A stretch of DNA of 64,000 nucleotides from Pseudomonas cremoris (GCF_014230465.1 NZ_JAAXCY010000005.1:1-64000); one strand, 5' to 3'; counted from the stretch's first letter, positions 51,806-60,673 are shown. The notes: generated by a model from the sequence alone, not told the origin. Translations and numbers: made by a program.

Positions 51806-52939
51806 CTACCCACAGGCAACCGCCGCTGTGGCGGCGATTTTGCGCAACAGCGGCAGCACCTCTGCCCCCACATGTATCGACTCTTCCAGGTGCGGGAAAC
51901 CCGACAGGATAAAACTGTCCACCCCCAACTGGTGATACTCCTCGATCCGCTCTGCTACCCGCGCATAGCTGCCCACCAGCGCCGTGCCCGCGCCGCCGCG
52001 GACCAAACCCACCCCGGCCCACAGGTTGGCTGAAACCTCCAGTTCCCGCGCGCCACGGCCACGGCCTTGCATCAGTTGGGTCTGGCGGCTTTGCCCTACG
52101 GACTCATACGCGGCCAGGTGCCGTTGCGCCTGGTCGATGGCGTCCTTGGGGATTTCTTGCAGCAGGCGCTCCACATGTGCCCACGCGGCTTCGTCGGTGG
52201 GGGCGGCGAAGACGTGCAGGCGCAGGCCGAAACGCAACGTGCGGCCCTGGGCGGCGGCGAGGTCGCGCATGCGCTGGATGCGTTCGGCGATCATGGCCGG
52301 CGGTTCGCACCACATCAGGTAGGTTTGCCCATGGGCCGCGCCGACACGTTCGGCGGCTTCGGAGGCGCCGCCAAAGTAGATCGGCGGTGCTTCGGCCCCC
52401 GGTGCAATCGGGGTGTGGATGCCGCTGCGGTAGTAGCGACCGGGATGAGCCGGTGGTTGCCCGGCCCAAACGGCCTGGAACACTTGCAGGAACTCGGCGG
52501 TGCGCGCATAGCGCTCGTCGTGTTCAAGAAAGTCGCCCAGCGAGCGCTGTTCAAAGCGGCTGGAGCCGGTCACCACGTGCAGCGCCAGGCGGTTTTCGCT
52601 GAGCAGCTGCAAGGTCGCCGCACGGTGCGCGGTGTAGGCCGGCAGCTCGGTGCCCGGCCTGAGGGTGAGCAGGAATTTCAGGCGGCGGACTTCCTGGGCC
52701 AGCACGGCGGTGATCAGCCATGGGTCTTCGAAGCCGCTGGCGGTGGGCACCATGATGCCGTCGAAGCCGGCCTGCTCGGTAGCGCGCACGATCTGGCGGA
52801 GGTAATCCAGGGTTGGCGCGCGTTCGCCTTGCTGGAACAGCCCGACCTTGGGCAAGCCGCTGCTGGTGAGGTGGCGGCCGTCGCCGTTGGTGGGCAGGAA
52901 CCAATCCAGTTGGATCGGCGGGCGGACATCAGTGCTCAT
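51806..52939 (-). CDS. SsuD-like FMNH2-dependent monooxygenase (alkanesulfonate type)
   Basis: 377 residues from the ATG at 52939. Luciferase-like fold with SsuD text: LDWFLPTNGDGRHLTSSGLP near 10, GFDGIMVPT, LLTLRPGTELPAYTAHRAAT, ALHVVTGSS, DFLEHDERYARTAEFLQV and the C-terminal SANLWAGVGLVRGGAGTALV and PHLEESIHVGAEVLPLLR. SsuD enzymes release sulfite from alkanesulfonates using FMNH2 and O2. No ssuE-like flavin reductase is visible. Last gene of the LLM operon; it overlaps the gene before it by 11 bp. Confidence 0.9.
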   Translation of the reverse strand: MSTDVRPPIQLDWFLPTNGDGRHLTSSGLPKVGLFQQGERAPTLDYLRQIVRATEQAGFDGIMVPTASGFEDPWLITAVLAQEVRRLKFLLTLRPGTELPAYTAHRAATLQLLSENRLALHVVTGSSRFEQRSLGDFLEHDERYARTAEFLQVFQAVWAGQPPAHPGRYYRSGIHTPIAPGAEAPPIYFGGASEAAERVGAAHGQTYLMWCEPPAMIAERIQRMRDLAAAQGRTLRFGLRLHVFAAPTDEAAWAHVERLLQEIPKDAIDQAQRHLAAYESVGQSRQTQLMQGRGRGARELEVSANLWAGVGLVRGGAGTALVGSYARVAERIEEYHQLGVDSFILSGFPHLEESIHVGAEVLPLLRKIAATAAVACG

Positions 52940-53906
52940 GGTGCAGGCGCTCCTTGCGCAAGAGGGGCAGTACCTGTTCGCCAAAACGCAGTACTTCGCT
53001 GACGGCCGGGCCGCCTTCCACGATCAGGTGGTTCAAGCCCGCGCCGCGCAGTTCCTGCAGACGCGTGGCGATCTGTTGTGGCGTACCCACCAGGATCAAC
53101 GGTTGCCCGGGGGTAATTTGCAGCAGGTTCGGATGCACTTCCCATTGGCGCAGCGGGTGGCGCGCACGGGGGACGGTGGCGAGGGACTCCGTGGGCAAGT
53201 CGGGTACAGGCAATAAGCTGGCGGCGGTTTCCCAGGCCAGGTCTTCGCTATCGCCGAGGATCAGGCCGAAGGTGCAGGCAAATGTCAGCGACGGTTGAAT
53301 CGCTCGCCAGCGTTGTATTTCCGAGGCCAGCCGCTGTGGAGGGCCAGGGGCGAGCAGGCAGGTCTGGGCATGAGTGGCGACCAGCGCGTGGCTCTGGCTG
53401 TCGTCCAGCACCAGCGCAGGTGCGGGCAATTCACGGCGGGCGACGCCGGCGTTTTCCAGTTGGAAATATAGGCCTTGGTAATCCAGCCCACCTTCATTGG
53501 GCGCTAGCAACTGCTGCAGGATTGCCAGGTATTCGCCGATGCGTTCGCTGCGCTGATCACGGTTGAGCCATTCGCCAAACGCGCTGCGCTCGCTGTTGGG
53601 CAGGTGCAGTTGCACCCGGTGGCCGCTGATGGATTGCAGGCTTTGCAAGGTGGTGGCCAACGCCGCCGGCAGCATCACTTCCGGCGGCACGCTCACCGAC
53701 AATCGCACCCGCCGCGTATGCGCACACAATGCCGCCGCCACACCCAGGCTGTCGGCACATAGGGCGCCGCCGGGAATCCACAGGCCTTCGAGGCCGGCGT
53801 ATTCCACGGCTTGGGCCAGCTGGATCCATTGCCCTGGCCGCGCCGCCCAATCGGGGGTGCACAGCGGCAGTAACCAGCTGAATTCAAGGGGCGTGCTGTC
53901 AGTCAT
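52929..53906 (-). CDS. Divergent LLM-class flavin oxidoreductase, partner-like
   Basis: 325 residues from the ATG at 53906 (ATGA overlap with the gene before it). The frame resembles SsuD at its ends (EFSWLLPLCTPDW near 10; LILVGTPQQIATRLQELR and VSEVLRFGEQVLPLLRKERL), but many conserved catalytic-region motifs of the next gene (the GTEL, HVVTG and HDERY stretches) are changed or missing. That makes it look like a non-catalytic subunit, perhaps a LuxAB-style heterodimer partner of the SsuD-like protein, or an enzyme of a different specificity. Confidence 0.8.
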   Translation of the reverse strand: MTDSTPLEFSWLLPLCTPDWAARPGQWIQLAQAVEYAGLEGLWIPGGALCADSLGVAAALCAHTRRVRLSVSVPPEVMLPAALATTLQSLQSISGHRVQLHLPNSERSAFGEWLNRDQRSERIGEYLAILQQLLAPNEGGLDYQGLYFQLENAGVARRELPAPALVLDDSQSHALVATHAQTCLLAPGPPQRLASEIQRWRAIQPSLTFACTFGLILGDSEDLAWETAASLLPVPDLPTESLATVPRARHPLRQWEVHPNLLQITPGQPLILVGTPQQIATRLQELRGAGLNHLIVEGGPAVSEVLRFGEQVLPLLRKERLHHEH

Positions 53907-54880
53907 GGTCTTTTCCAACCCAGGGCCGGGGCAATGTCCAAGGCGAGGATCTCCAGGCGCTTGAGGATCTGCGCCTGGGTCGAGCTTTCGGCCTGGACCA
54001 CGGCGATCACGTAGTCAGCATAAGGCAGCAGGGAGGGATCCTGTTGCAAGCTTTCGATCACTTCATCGGGATGGCCGTGGTGCACGTTCATCAGGCGCAG
54101 GTGTTCCTGCAAGTCCACCGCGTGGTCGATCAAACCTTCACGTTGCAGGCGTGGGATATGCCGCTCGATGTCCACCGCCAGTTCAGCCTGCGCGCTGGCG
54201 CGGTCGGCGGCCGGGAAGATCGCGCGGACCACGCCGATGCGTGGCTTTCGGTGCGGGTGATGCCAGGCGTTCAGGTACGCATCGGCCAAGGGCTTTTGCA
54301 CGGTCAGCGGATCGTGGGTGGCCGTGCCCAGCAGCAGCCCGTTGCCTTGTCGGGCGGTGTAAGCCGCGCCCTCGGTGCTGCCGTGTGAATGCCACAAGCG
54401 TTCGCCCAGGCTGTGGGCAGGCGGTTGCAAGGTCAGTTCGCCGGCCAGCGGCTGGCCTTGCAACAGGCTTTGCAAACGCTGCTGGTGTTCGGCGAAGTCT
54501 GCCTGGCGTCGACTTGGGTCACGATCAAACGCGCTGAAATTGTCCAGGTTGGCGCCGCCGCTGCCCAGGCCCAATTGCACCCGTCCACCGCTCAGGGCGT
54601 CCAGTACGCTGGCGTCTTCGGCCAGGCGAATCGGGTCTTCGAACGGCAGCACGATCACCCCGGTGCCCAGCTCGATACGCTGCGTGCGTTCGGCCACCGC
54701 CGCCAGCAACACCAGCGGCGAGGGCAGGCGACCAAAGCCGTTGCTCAGGTGGTGCTGGGCAATCCAACCGCCGTCGAAGCCCAGCGCTTCGGCGAATTCG
54801 AATTGTTCGATCAGGTCGCGGTAGACCTGCTGCGGGTCGTCGCCAAAGGCGTGGCTGAGAAAGCCCAGTTTGAAGGTCAT
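53903..54880 (-). CDS. LLM-class flavin-dependent monooxygenase
   Basis: 325 residues. Luciferase-like barrel: FKLGFLSHAFGDD, EFAEALGFDGGWIAQHHLSN, GRLPSPLVLLAAVAERTQRI, ELGTGVIVLPFEDPIRLAED, LDALSGGRVQLGLGSGG and the glycine/histidine region GNGLLLGTATHDPL. It is clearly a tandem paralogue of the next gene upstream (54877-55857): the two share the blocks LGFLS, GWVAQHH/GWIAQHH and LGTGxIVLP. ATGA overlaps on both sides. Substrate unknown; different members of the array may each cleave one of several related compounds. Confidence 0.88.
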   Translation of the reverse strand: MTFKLGFLSHAFGDDPQQVYRDLIEQFEFAEALGFDGGWIAQHHLSNGFGRLPSPLVLLAAVAERTQRIELGTGVIVLPFEDPIRLAEDASVLDALSGGRVQLGLGSGGANLDNFSAFDRDPSRRQADFAEHQQRLQSLLQGQPLAGELTLQPPAHSLGERLWHSHGSTEGAAYTARQGNGLLLGTATHDPLTVQKPLADAYLNAWHHPHRKPRIGVVRAIFPAADRASAQAELAVDIERHIPRLQREGLIDHAVDLQEHLRLMNVHHGHPDEVIESLQQDPSLLPYADYVIAVVQAESSTQAQILKRLEILALDIAPALGWKRP

Positions 54881-55857
54881 GACGCAGCTCCCGTAGGTTG
54901 CCAGCCGAGGGCCGGGGCGATGTGTTCGCGGATGATTTCCAGGGCGCGAATGGCCTCGCGCAGCGGGGTGCTGGTGGTCTGCACTTGCAGGATCAACTGA
55001 TCATGGGCCGTCAGCGCCGGGCCTTGTTGCAACTGCTCGATGATCTGCTCCACCGGGCCATGCAGCACGCCGAGGCGCGCGAGGGTGGTGTCGAAGTCAT
55101 CGTCCAGCGCACCTTTGAGCACGCCGATGCTTTGCTGGCGCTGCACATAGGCCTGGATGTCGCGGCGGGTGGCGTCGTCCGGCGTCGGCAGCAGGGCTTG
55201 TACGCGCGCGATGCGGGCCGGGGTGCCGTTATCGCCGGTCCAGGCGTTGCGGTAGCGCTCCACTAGCTCTACACCCGCTTCGGGAGGTAGATGAGGGTTG
55301 GGCGCCATGATCAGACCGTGGCCGCGTTCGGCCACCAACTCCACCCGCGAAGTGGCTTCCCACAGCCGATGGCTCAAGCCGTTGGCCCGTGGCAACAGGC
55401 GCCCATCGCTGGCGGTCAATGGCGCGTTGCCCAAGGCATTGAGCAACTGTTGCAGGTGCTGTTCGTAATCACGATGACGCTGTGCAGGTTCACGGCCAAA
55501 CGCCAGGAAAGTCTCGGGATCGAACCCCGCGCCGAGCCCCAGTTCCAGCCGGCCATTGCTCAGCAAGTCGAGCACGGCAGCATCTTCGGCCAGGCGCAGC
55601 GGCGTTTCCTGGGGCAGCACGATAATCCCGGTGCCCAGGCTGATACGCCGCGTACGCTGGGCAATGGCGGCCAGCAACACCAGCGGCGCAGGCAGACGGC
55701 CGTGCTCGCTGGCGAAGTGGTGTTGTGCCACCCAGCCGCTGTCGAAGCCCAATTCTTCGGCGACCTTGAACAGCTCCAGGGTGTCGCGATATACCTTGGG
55801 ATCAAAGCGCGGGCTGTAGACCCGGCTCAGGAATCCCAAGGAAAAACCCGCACTCAT
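54877..55857 (-). CDS. LLM-class flavin-dependent monooxygenase
   Basis: 326 residues from the ATG at 55857 behind a strong AGGAGGTAAAG site; the longer frame to 55962 lies inside the SurE gene. Motifs: FSLGFLSRVYSPRFDPKVYR, GFDSGWVAQHHFASEHGRLP, RISLGTGIIVLPQETPLRLA and LLSNGRLELGLGAGFDP. Paralogue of 53903-54880, from a likely local duplication. The unusually strong ribosome site inside an ATGA overlap suggests it is made in higher amounts than its neighbours. Confidence 0.9.
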   Translation of the reverse strand: MSAGFSLGFLSRVYSPRFDPKVYRDTLELFKVAEELGFDSGWVAQHHFASEHGRLPAPLVLLAAIAQRTRRISLGTGIIVLPQETPLRLAEDAAVLDLLSNGRLELGLGAGFDPETFLAFGREPAQRHRDYEQHLQQLLNALGNAPLTASDGRLLPRANGLSHRLWEATSRVELVAERGHGLIMAPNPHLPPEAGVELVERYRNAWTGDNGTPARIARVQALLPTPDDATRRDIQAYVQRQQSIGVLKGALDDDFDTTLARLGVLHGPVEQIIEQLQQGPALTAHDQLILQVQTTSTPLREAIRALEIIREHIAPALGWQPTGAAS

Positions 55858-56768
55858 GGCTTTACCTCCTGGGCCAGTTGTTTTTGCAACGCGGGGCCTG
55901 CGCTGATCGACTCCGGCAGGCCGCTGAACGGGCTGATGGTCAGGTAACCCTTGTTCAGCCACACCGCCTCATCGTCCTGTTGCGCGGCGGTGGCGGCGGG
56001 GCTGTATTGGAAGCCGATGCCGGGTTTGCCGGGCAGGTTGAACTGCTTGAGGTCGTCGGTGTACAGCGCCTCAAAGCCGACGTAACTGCCGACCCGAGTC
56101 AGCTTTACGCCCTTGATCTGCGCGTCCTTGGGCAGGTTGATGTTCAAGCCCAAGCCCGGTGGCAGAAGTGCGCCATCGGGTTGACGATGCTGGTCAAGGG
56201 CGTGCACCAGTTTTGCCACCAGGACGGCGGCGCGCTGCGGATCTTTTTCTTTCAAATCGGTGCTTACCGCCAGCGCCGGAACCCCGGACTGCAAGGCCAC
56301 GCTGGCGGCGTTGAAGGTGCCCGAGGCCATGTTGATCGCCCCCAGGTTATTGCCGGGGTTGGGGCCGACGATCACCAAGTCGGGATGGGGCAGTACTTTG
56401 TTCAGGCCCATCAGCAGCGCCATCACTGGCGTGCCGCTGATCTCGATCTGCACTTCCTTGCCGGCGCATTCGGCGCTCTGGCACACGCCTTTGTCGGTGG
56501 TGCTGATGTAGTAGCTGTCGGGGTAGGCCGGGTCGGTGTCGTGGCCCACTGTGACTTCTCGGCCAAAGAAGAACGAGCCGCCACGTGCACTCTGGTCACC
56601 CTGCGGTGCGGCAATCTTTACGTTGTGCCCCTGGGCTTTGAGCTCGGTGTAGAGGGCGCGGATATTGGGGTGCTGATAACCGTCGTCGTTGCTCAGCAAG
56701 ATATTCAAGGCAAAGGCTTTGGGGGCGATCACGCCTCCCAGGGCCAGCATCCATGCGCTGCGTTTCAT
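55854..56768 (-). CDS. Exported SurE-family phosphatase (5'-nucleotidase)
   Basis: 304 residues from the ATG at 56768. Signal peptide MKRSAWMLALGGVIAPKAFA, then the SurE core: metal-binding Asp28-Asp29 in LLSNDDGYQHPNI, SGTPVMALLMGL and the metal loop GPNPGNNLG at 135-143. Ordinary SurE is a ~250-residue cytoplasmic nucleotidase; this one is longer and exported. Placed between monooxygenase genes with ATGA overlaps on both sides, it may strip phosphate from an imported ligand in the periplasm before or after oxidation. An unusual partner for LLM enzymes. Confidence 0.85.
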   Translation of the reverse strand: MKRSAWMLALGGVIAPKAFALNILLSNDDGYQHPNIRALYTELKAQGHNVKIAAPQGDQSARGGSFFFGREVTVGHDTDPAYPDSYYISTTDKGVCQSAECAGKEVQIEISGTPVMALLMGLNKVLPHPDLVIVGPNPGNNLGAINMASGTFNAASVALQSGVPALAVSTDLKEKDPQRAAVLVAKLVHALDQHRQPDGALLPPGLGLNINLPKDAQIKGVKLTRVGSYVGFEALYTDDLKQFNLPGKPGIGFQYSPAATAAQQDDEAVWLNKGYLTISPFSGLPESISAGPALQKQLAQEVKP

Positions 56769-58102
56769 GCGGTGGCTCCTGTGGTAAAGCGGTTGACTGG
56801 GCGCGGCAAACCGAGGCTTTCGCGCAAGGTGGTGCCTTCGTATTCCTTGCGGAACATGCCACGTGCCTGCAGCAGTGGGATCACTTGATCGACAAACACG
56901 TCGATGGCGCCCGGGAAATACGGGAAGAACACGTTGAAACCGTCGCAGGCCCGCGCCTGGAACCACGCTTCAAAGTGGTCGGCCACATCTTCGGCGGTGC
57001 CGATCACCGGGTTGCCGCCGGCCAGGCGCAGGTACAACTGGCGGATGCTCAGGTTTTCGCTGCGGGCCAGTTCCAGCACCTTGTCGCGTCGGCTGCCTCG
57101 TTGGCCAACGGGTGTCTCCGGCAACGGGCCGTCCAGGTCGTAGCCGGACAAGTCGATGTCATCGCCCAGTGTGTCGGCCAGCAGGCGCAGGCCCAGTACC
57201 GGGTCGATCAGCGCCTGGAACGCTTCGAACAGCGCCTGGGCCTGTTCGCGGCTGTCGGCGATAAACGGCGTGACACCGGGCAGGATTTTGACGTGGTCCG
57301 GGTCGCGGCCAAAGGCGGCGGCGCGTTGCTTGATGTCCTGGTAGAACGCCTGGGCGCCTTCCAGACTATGGGAATGCGCGAAGATCAACTCGGCCACGCG
57401 GGCGGCGAGGCTCTTACCCGGCTCCGACGCGCCGGCCTGCACCAGCACCGGGTGGCCCTGGGGCGGGCGCGCCACGTTGAGCGGGCCGCGCACGGAAAAG
57501 TGTTCGCCGCGATGGTTGAGGGTGTGCAACTTGGCCGGGTCGAAGTATTCGCCGCTGGCCTTGTCGCGGGTGAAGGCGTCGTCGTCCCAGCTGTCCCATA
57601 GGTCCTTGACCACGTCGTGGAATTCTTCGGCGCGTTGGTAGCGGTCGCCGTGGTCCACGTGGTGTTCGCGGCCGAAGTTCCAGGCTTCGTCGGAGACCAC
57701 CGAGGTCACCAGGTTCCAGGCGGCACGGCCCTTGGACAGGTGGTCCAGGGACGCGAACTTGCGCGCAATATGGTAGGGCTCGTTGTAGGTGGTCGTCGCG
57801 GTGGCGATCAAACCGATGTTGGTTGTCACAGCGGCCAGCGCCGACATCAACGTGAGGGGTTCGAAGTGTTCGGCACGGGCGGTACGGCTCAGCGCATCGT
57901 GATGATGCCCCCACAGCGCGACGACATCGGCGATGAACAACGCGTCGAACTTGCCGCGTTCAGCGGTCTGGGCAATCTGCTTGAAGTGATCGAAATCCAG
58001 GCTGGCATCGGCCTGGGACAGCGGGTGACGCCAGGCGGCAACGTGGTGGCCGCTGTTGGCGAGAAAGGCACCCAGCTTGAGTTGGTCGGTGCGGCGGGTC
58101 AT
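56765..58102 (-). CDS. NtaA/SnaA/DszA-family flavin-dependent monooxygenase
   Basis: 445 residues from the ATG at 58102, behind GGGAGCC. Same family as the enzyme at 5233-6606: FDALFIADVVALWG, HIARKFASLDHLSKGRAAWN near 116, RYQRAEEFHDVVKDLWDSWD, VLVQAGASEPGKSLAARVAE and the C-terminal ADHFEAWFQARACDGFNVFF. Uses FMNH2 from a separate reductase. First enzyme of the operon, 57 bp behind the TonB receptor. Its likely role is oxidative cleavage of a C-S or C-N bond in the imported compound. Confidence 0.9.
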   Translation of the reverse strand: MTRRTDQLKLGAFLANSGHHVAAWRHPLSQADASLDFDHFKQIAQTAERGKFDALFIADVVALWGHHHDALSRTARAEHFEPLTLMSALAAVTTNIGLIATATTTYNEPYHIARKFASLDHLSKGRAAWNLVTSVVSDEAWNFGREHHVDHGDRYQRAEEFHDVVKDLWDSWDDDAFTRDKASGEYFDPAKLHTLNHRGEHFSVRGPLNVARPPQGHPVLVQAGASEPGKSLAARVAELIFAHSHSLEGAQAFYQDIKQRAAAFGRDPDHVKILPGVTPFIADSREQAQALFEAFQALIDPVLGLRLLADTLGDDIDLSGYDLDGPLPETPVGQRGSRRDKVLELARSENLSIRQLYLRLAGGNPVIGTAEDVADHFEAWFQARACDGFNVFFPYFPGAIDVFVDQVIPLLQARGMFRKEYEGTTLRESLGLPRPVNRFTTGATA

Positions 58103-58159
58103 GAACAGGCTCCCATGAACGTCACGCACGGAGCCGGCGAACCGGCCCCGTGGTGTGGG

Positions 58160-60595
58160 TTAGAAGTTGTACGTCACGCCGGTGTACCAGTAGCCGCCGG
58201 TGGTGCCGTAAGGCGAGAAGTTGCCGTAGGGGAAGGCACCCGAGGTGCTGGCCAGGTTTGTGCGCTCCGGGTACTTGTTGAACAGGTTGTTGGCGCCGGC
58301 ATTCAGGGTGACGGCCTTGGTGAGGTGGTAGTCGATGTTCAGGTCGGTGATCCAGGCTGGCGAGAAGGTGCGGTCGTAGATCTCGGCGGTGCCGTACTGG
58401 GTGTATTCGCCGTAGCGGGTCAGGTTCAGGCCGACTTCCAGTTTGTCGAAGGTCCAGGTGGTGCCCAGCAGCAGCTTGGATTGCGGCAGGCCGTACTTGA
58501 GGTTGCCCTGGCGTTGACGGTCATAACCACCGTCGGCACCGAGGGCTTGCTTGGCGATGGCCGAGGCGTGGATGTCATCGATCTGCGTGGTGTTCCAGTT
58601 GAAACCGGCGGTGTAGCGCAGGTTGCCCCAGGCACCGATGTCCTGGCGATAGTCGCCCACCAGGTCGACGCCACGGGTGGTGGTGTCCAGGGCGTTGGTG
58701 AAGTAGGTGACGGCCTGGTTCGGGTTAAGCCCGGCAGCGGCGAGGATCGCGCTGATCTGCGGTGTGCCACCGAGGTAGCCGGTCTGGGCGATGCGGTCCT
58801 TGATTTTGATCTGGTAGGCATCGAGGGTGATGCTGGTGGCATCGGTGGGTTGCAGGGTGAGGCCAAGGCTGAAGTTGGTGGACTTCTCAGGCTTCAAGTT
58901 GCTCGCGCCGAGGGCCTTGGCCACGTCGGAGTTGACCGCCACGTTGCGGTAGTCGAACAGCTGGCCGTTGACGCTGGTTTGCGAGGTGGAGCTGTAGATC
59001 TGCTGGGCCAGCGACGGCGCGCGGAAGCCGGTGCTGACGGTGCCGCGCACGGCGAGGATCGGGGTCAACTGGTAGCGAGTGGAGAGCTTGCCGTTGGTGG
59101 TGGTGCCCGAACCGTCGTCGTAGTGCTCGTAACGCCCAGCCAGGTCGACGTGCCACTTGTCGGTGAAGTCCTGGCCGATCTCGCCATAGCCGGCGAGGCT
59201 GGTGCGACTTTTTTCGGCGGCGTCGGCAGGCGTGGTACCGGCGCCGGAGATGGTCCCCGGCGGAATCAGTGCACCGTTGGCGCCGGTGGTGAACGGGCCG
59301 CTGGCGTAGGAGGCGAGGTCACCCTTGCCGATCTTGTAGTCTTCGTAGCGGTGTTCCAGGCCCCACGAAATCTGCGTCGGCTTGTACAGGCCGAGGTCGA
59401 AGGCGCGGGTCAGGTCGAGGTTGTTGGTCCACTGGCTGAAGGTTTTTACGCCGGTGTCCACCGAGGTCGGCGACGTCGGGCCGTAGCTCAGGTTGTAGGT
59501 GTCGGTAAGGGTGGCGCGAGCGTGGTCCTGGCCATACGTGGTGGACAGGTCGTAGTCCCAGCCAGCGGCCTTGCCCTTGCCGCCGAAGGCCACCTGGAAG
59601 TCTTCTTCGATAAAGCGCAGGTTGTCTTCGATACCTTGCGGGTACGGCGTCTGGATGCCGTTGAAGCTCGGCGGCTGGTGGAAGGCCAGGGGTTTTTCCG
59701 AGTTGCGGTGGGTGAAGGTGGAGAACGAATACAGCGTGAGGGCGTCATCCACCGGCAGCTCGGCGTTGTAGCCCAGGCTGAAGTTCTTCGCCTCCGGCAA
59801 GCCGGTGCCGTAGTAGGTGTGCTGCAGGCTGGTGTTGCCAGCGGCGTCGGTGTACGGCGCGTTGTCGGAACGGTCGGAGACGTTCTGTTTTTTCACGTCC
59901 AACGCCAGGTTGATAAACCCGTCATTGGGCAGTGCCAGGCCGACGTTGCCGGTTTGCCGCACGGTTTCGCCATCGCCGTTTTCATAGTTCTGGCCGTAGC
60001 TGGTGGACAGGCTGCCACCGTGGTCGGTCTGCTTGAGTACCACGTTGACCACGCCGCCAATCGCGTCCGAGCCGTACTGGGCCGAGGCGCCGTCACGCAG
60101 CACTTCGACGTGATCCACCAGGGCCGTAGGGATCATGTCCAAGTCCACCGGTTGCGAGCCGGAGTTGAGGTAGGTGCCGTTGTTGAGCAGTGCGCTGTTG
60201 TGACGGCGCTTGCCGTTGACCAGCACCAGCACTTGGTCGCCGTTGAGGCCGCGCAGGCTGATAGGGCGTACCACCGAGGTGGAGCCGAAGCCCGACGAGG
60301 CCGGCTGGTTCAGCGACGGCAGCACCTTGCTCAGCGCACGGGTCAGGTCGCCCTGGCCGGTGGCGAGCAACTGCTTGGACGAGATCACATCCACCGGCGC
60401 CGGGCTCTCGGCCAAGGTGCGTGCCTGGCCACGGTTGCCGATCACCACCACGGTGTCCAGCGGGTTATCGCTGGCCGGCGCGTCGGCGGCGAGGGTCAGG
60501 CTGCTGTAGCTGGCGGCTTCGCACAGGGCGATAAACAACAGCGTATGGGCGAAGGCTTTACGGGGCCTGCGGCTGGCGGCGCGGGACGTATTCAT
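58160..60595 (-). CDS. TonB-dependent outer-membrane receptor heading the LLM operon
   Basis: 811 residues from the ATG at 60595 (a TTG at 60607 is less likely). Signal peptide ending TLAAD near residue 38, then DTVVVIGNRGQ, plug motifs ISLRGLNGDQVLVLVNGKRR, HNSALLNNGTYLNSGSQPVD, VEVLRDGASAQYGSDAIGG and a barrel ending WYTGVTYNF. Paralogue of the receptor at 16919-19312. A sigma-54 promoter lies 64 bp upstream (60659-60673). Brings in the substrate(s) of the monooxygenase array; ligand unknown. Confidence 0.93.
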   Translation of the reverse strand: MNTSRAASRRPRKAFAHTLLFIALCEAASYSSLTLAADAPASDNPLDTVVVIGNRGQARTLAESPAPVDVISSKQLLATGQGDLTRALSKVLPSLNQPASSGFGSTSVVRPISLRGLNGDQVLVLVNGKRRHNSALLNNGTYLNSGSQPVDLDMIPTALVDHVEVLRDGASAQYGSDAIGGVVNVVLKQTDHGGSLSTSYGQNYENGDGETVRQTGNVGLALPNDGFINLALDVKKQNVSDRSDNAPYTDAAGNTSLQHTYYGTGLPEAKNFSLGYNAELPVDDALTLYSFSTFTHRNSEKPLAFHQPPSFNGIQTPYPQGIEDNLRFIEEDFQVAFGGKGKAAGWDYDLSTTYGQDHARATLTDTYNLSYGPTSPTSVDTGVKTFSQWTNNLDLTRAFDLGLYKPTQISWGLEHRYEDYKIGKGDLASYASGPFTTGANGALIPPGTISGAGTTPADAAEKSRTSLAGYGEIGQDFTDKWHVDLAGRYEHYDDGSGTTTNGKLSTRYQLTPILAVRGTVSTGFRAPSLAQQIYSSTSQTSVNGQLFDYRNVAVNSDVAKALGASNLKPEKSTNFSLGLTLQPTDATSITLDAYQIKIKDRIAQTGYLGGTPQISAILAAAGLNPNQAVTYFTNALDTTTRGVDLVGDYRQDIGAWGNLRYTAGFNWNTTQIDDIHASAIAKQALGADGGYDRQRQGNLKYGLPQSKLLLGTTWTFDKLEVGLNLTRYGEYTQYGTAEIYDRTFSPAWITDLNIDYHLTKAVTLNAGANNLFNKYPERTNLASTSGAFPYGNFSPYGTTGGYWYTGVTYNF

Positions 60596-60658
60596 GATGG
60601 GCAACACTCCAATGGGTAGGGTGGCTTGTTGAGTTCAAGCTCTGGTGTGGGTGTGAGA

Positions 60659-60673
60659 GCAAGGGCTGTGCCA
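60659..60673 (-). promoter_or_regulatory. Predicted sigma-54 promoter of the LLM operon
   Basis: Minus strand TGGCACAGCCCTTGC: full -24 (TGGCAC) and -12 (TTGC) elements with GG and GC ten bases apart. Transcription would start near 60648, about 52 bp before the receptor ATG. The identical 15-mer occurs at 63873-63887. A short TGTTT/AAACA dyad lies just upstream (60685-60696). Confidence 0.75.

Noticed and set aside
54877..56966. Upstream extensions of the LLM and SurE frames
   Set aside because: They run through neighbouring genes in other frames; ATGA-overlapping starts with signal peptide or ribosome site are clearly better.
57617..60619. A 1000-codon open frame on the plus strand
   Set aside because: It is the antisense shadow of the TonB receptor and NtaA-type genes; its composition (Val/Gly/Arg/Ala-rich, no domains) is typical of reverse frames in GC-rich DNA. 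Similar long shadows at 16793-19231(-), 29038-31053(-) and 20916-22259(-) were rejected for the same reason.
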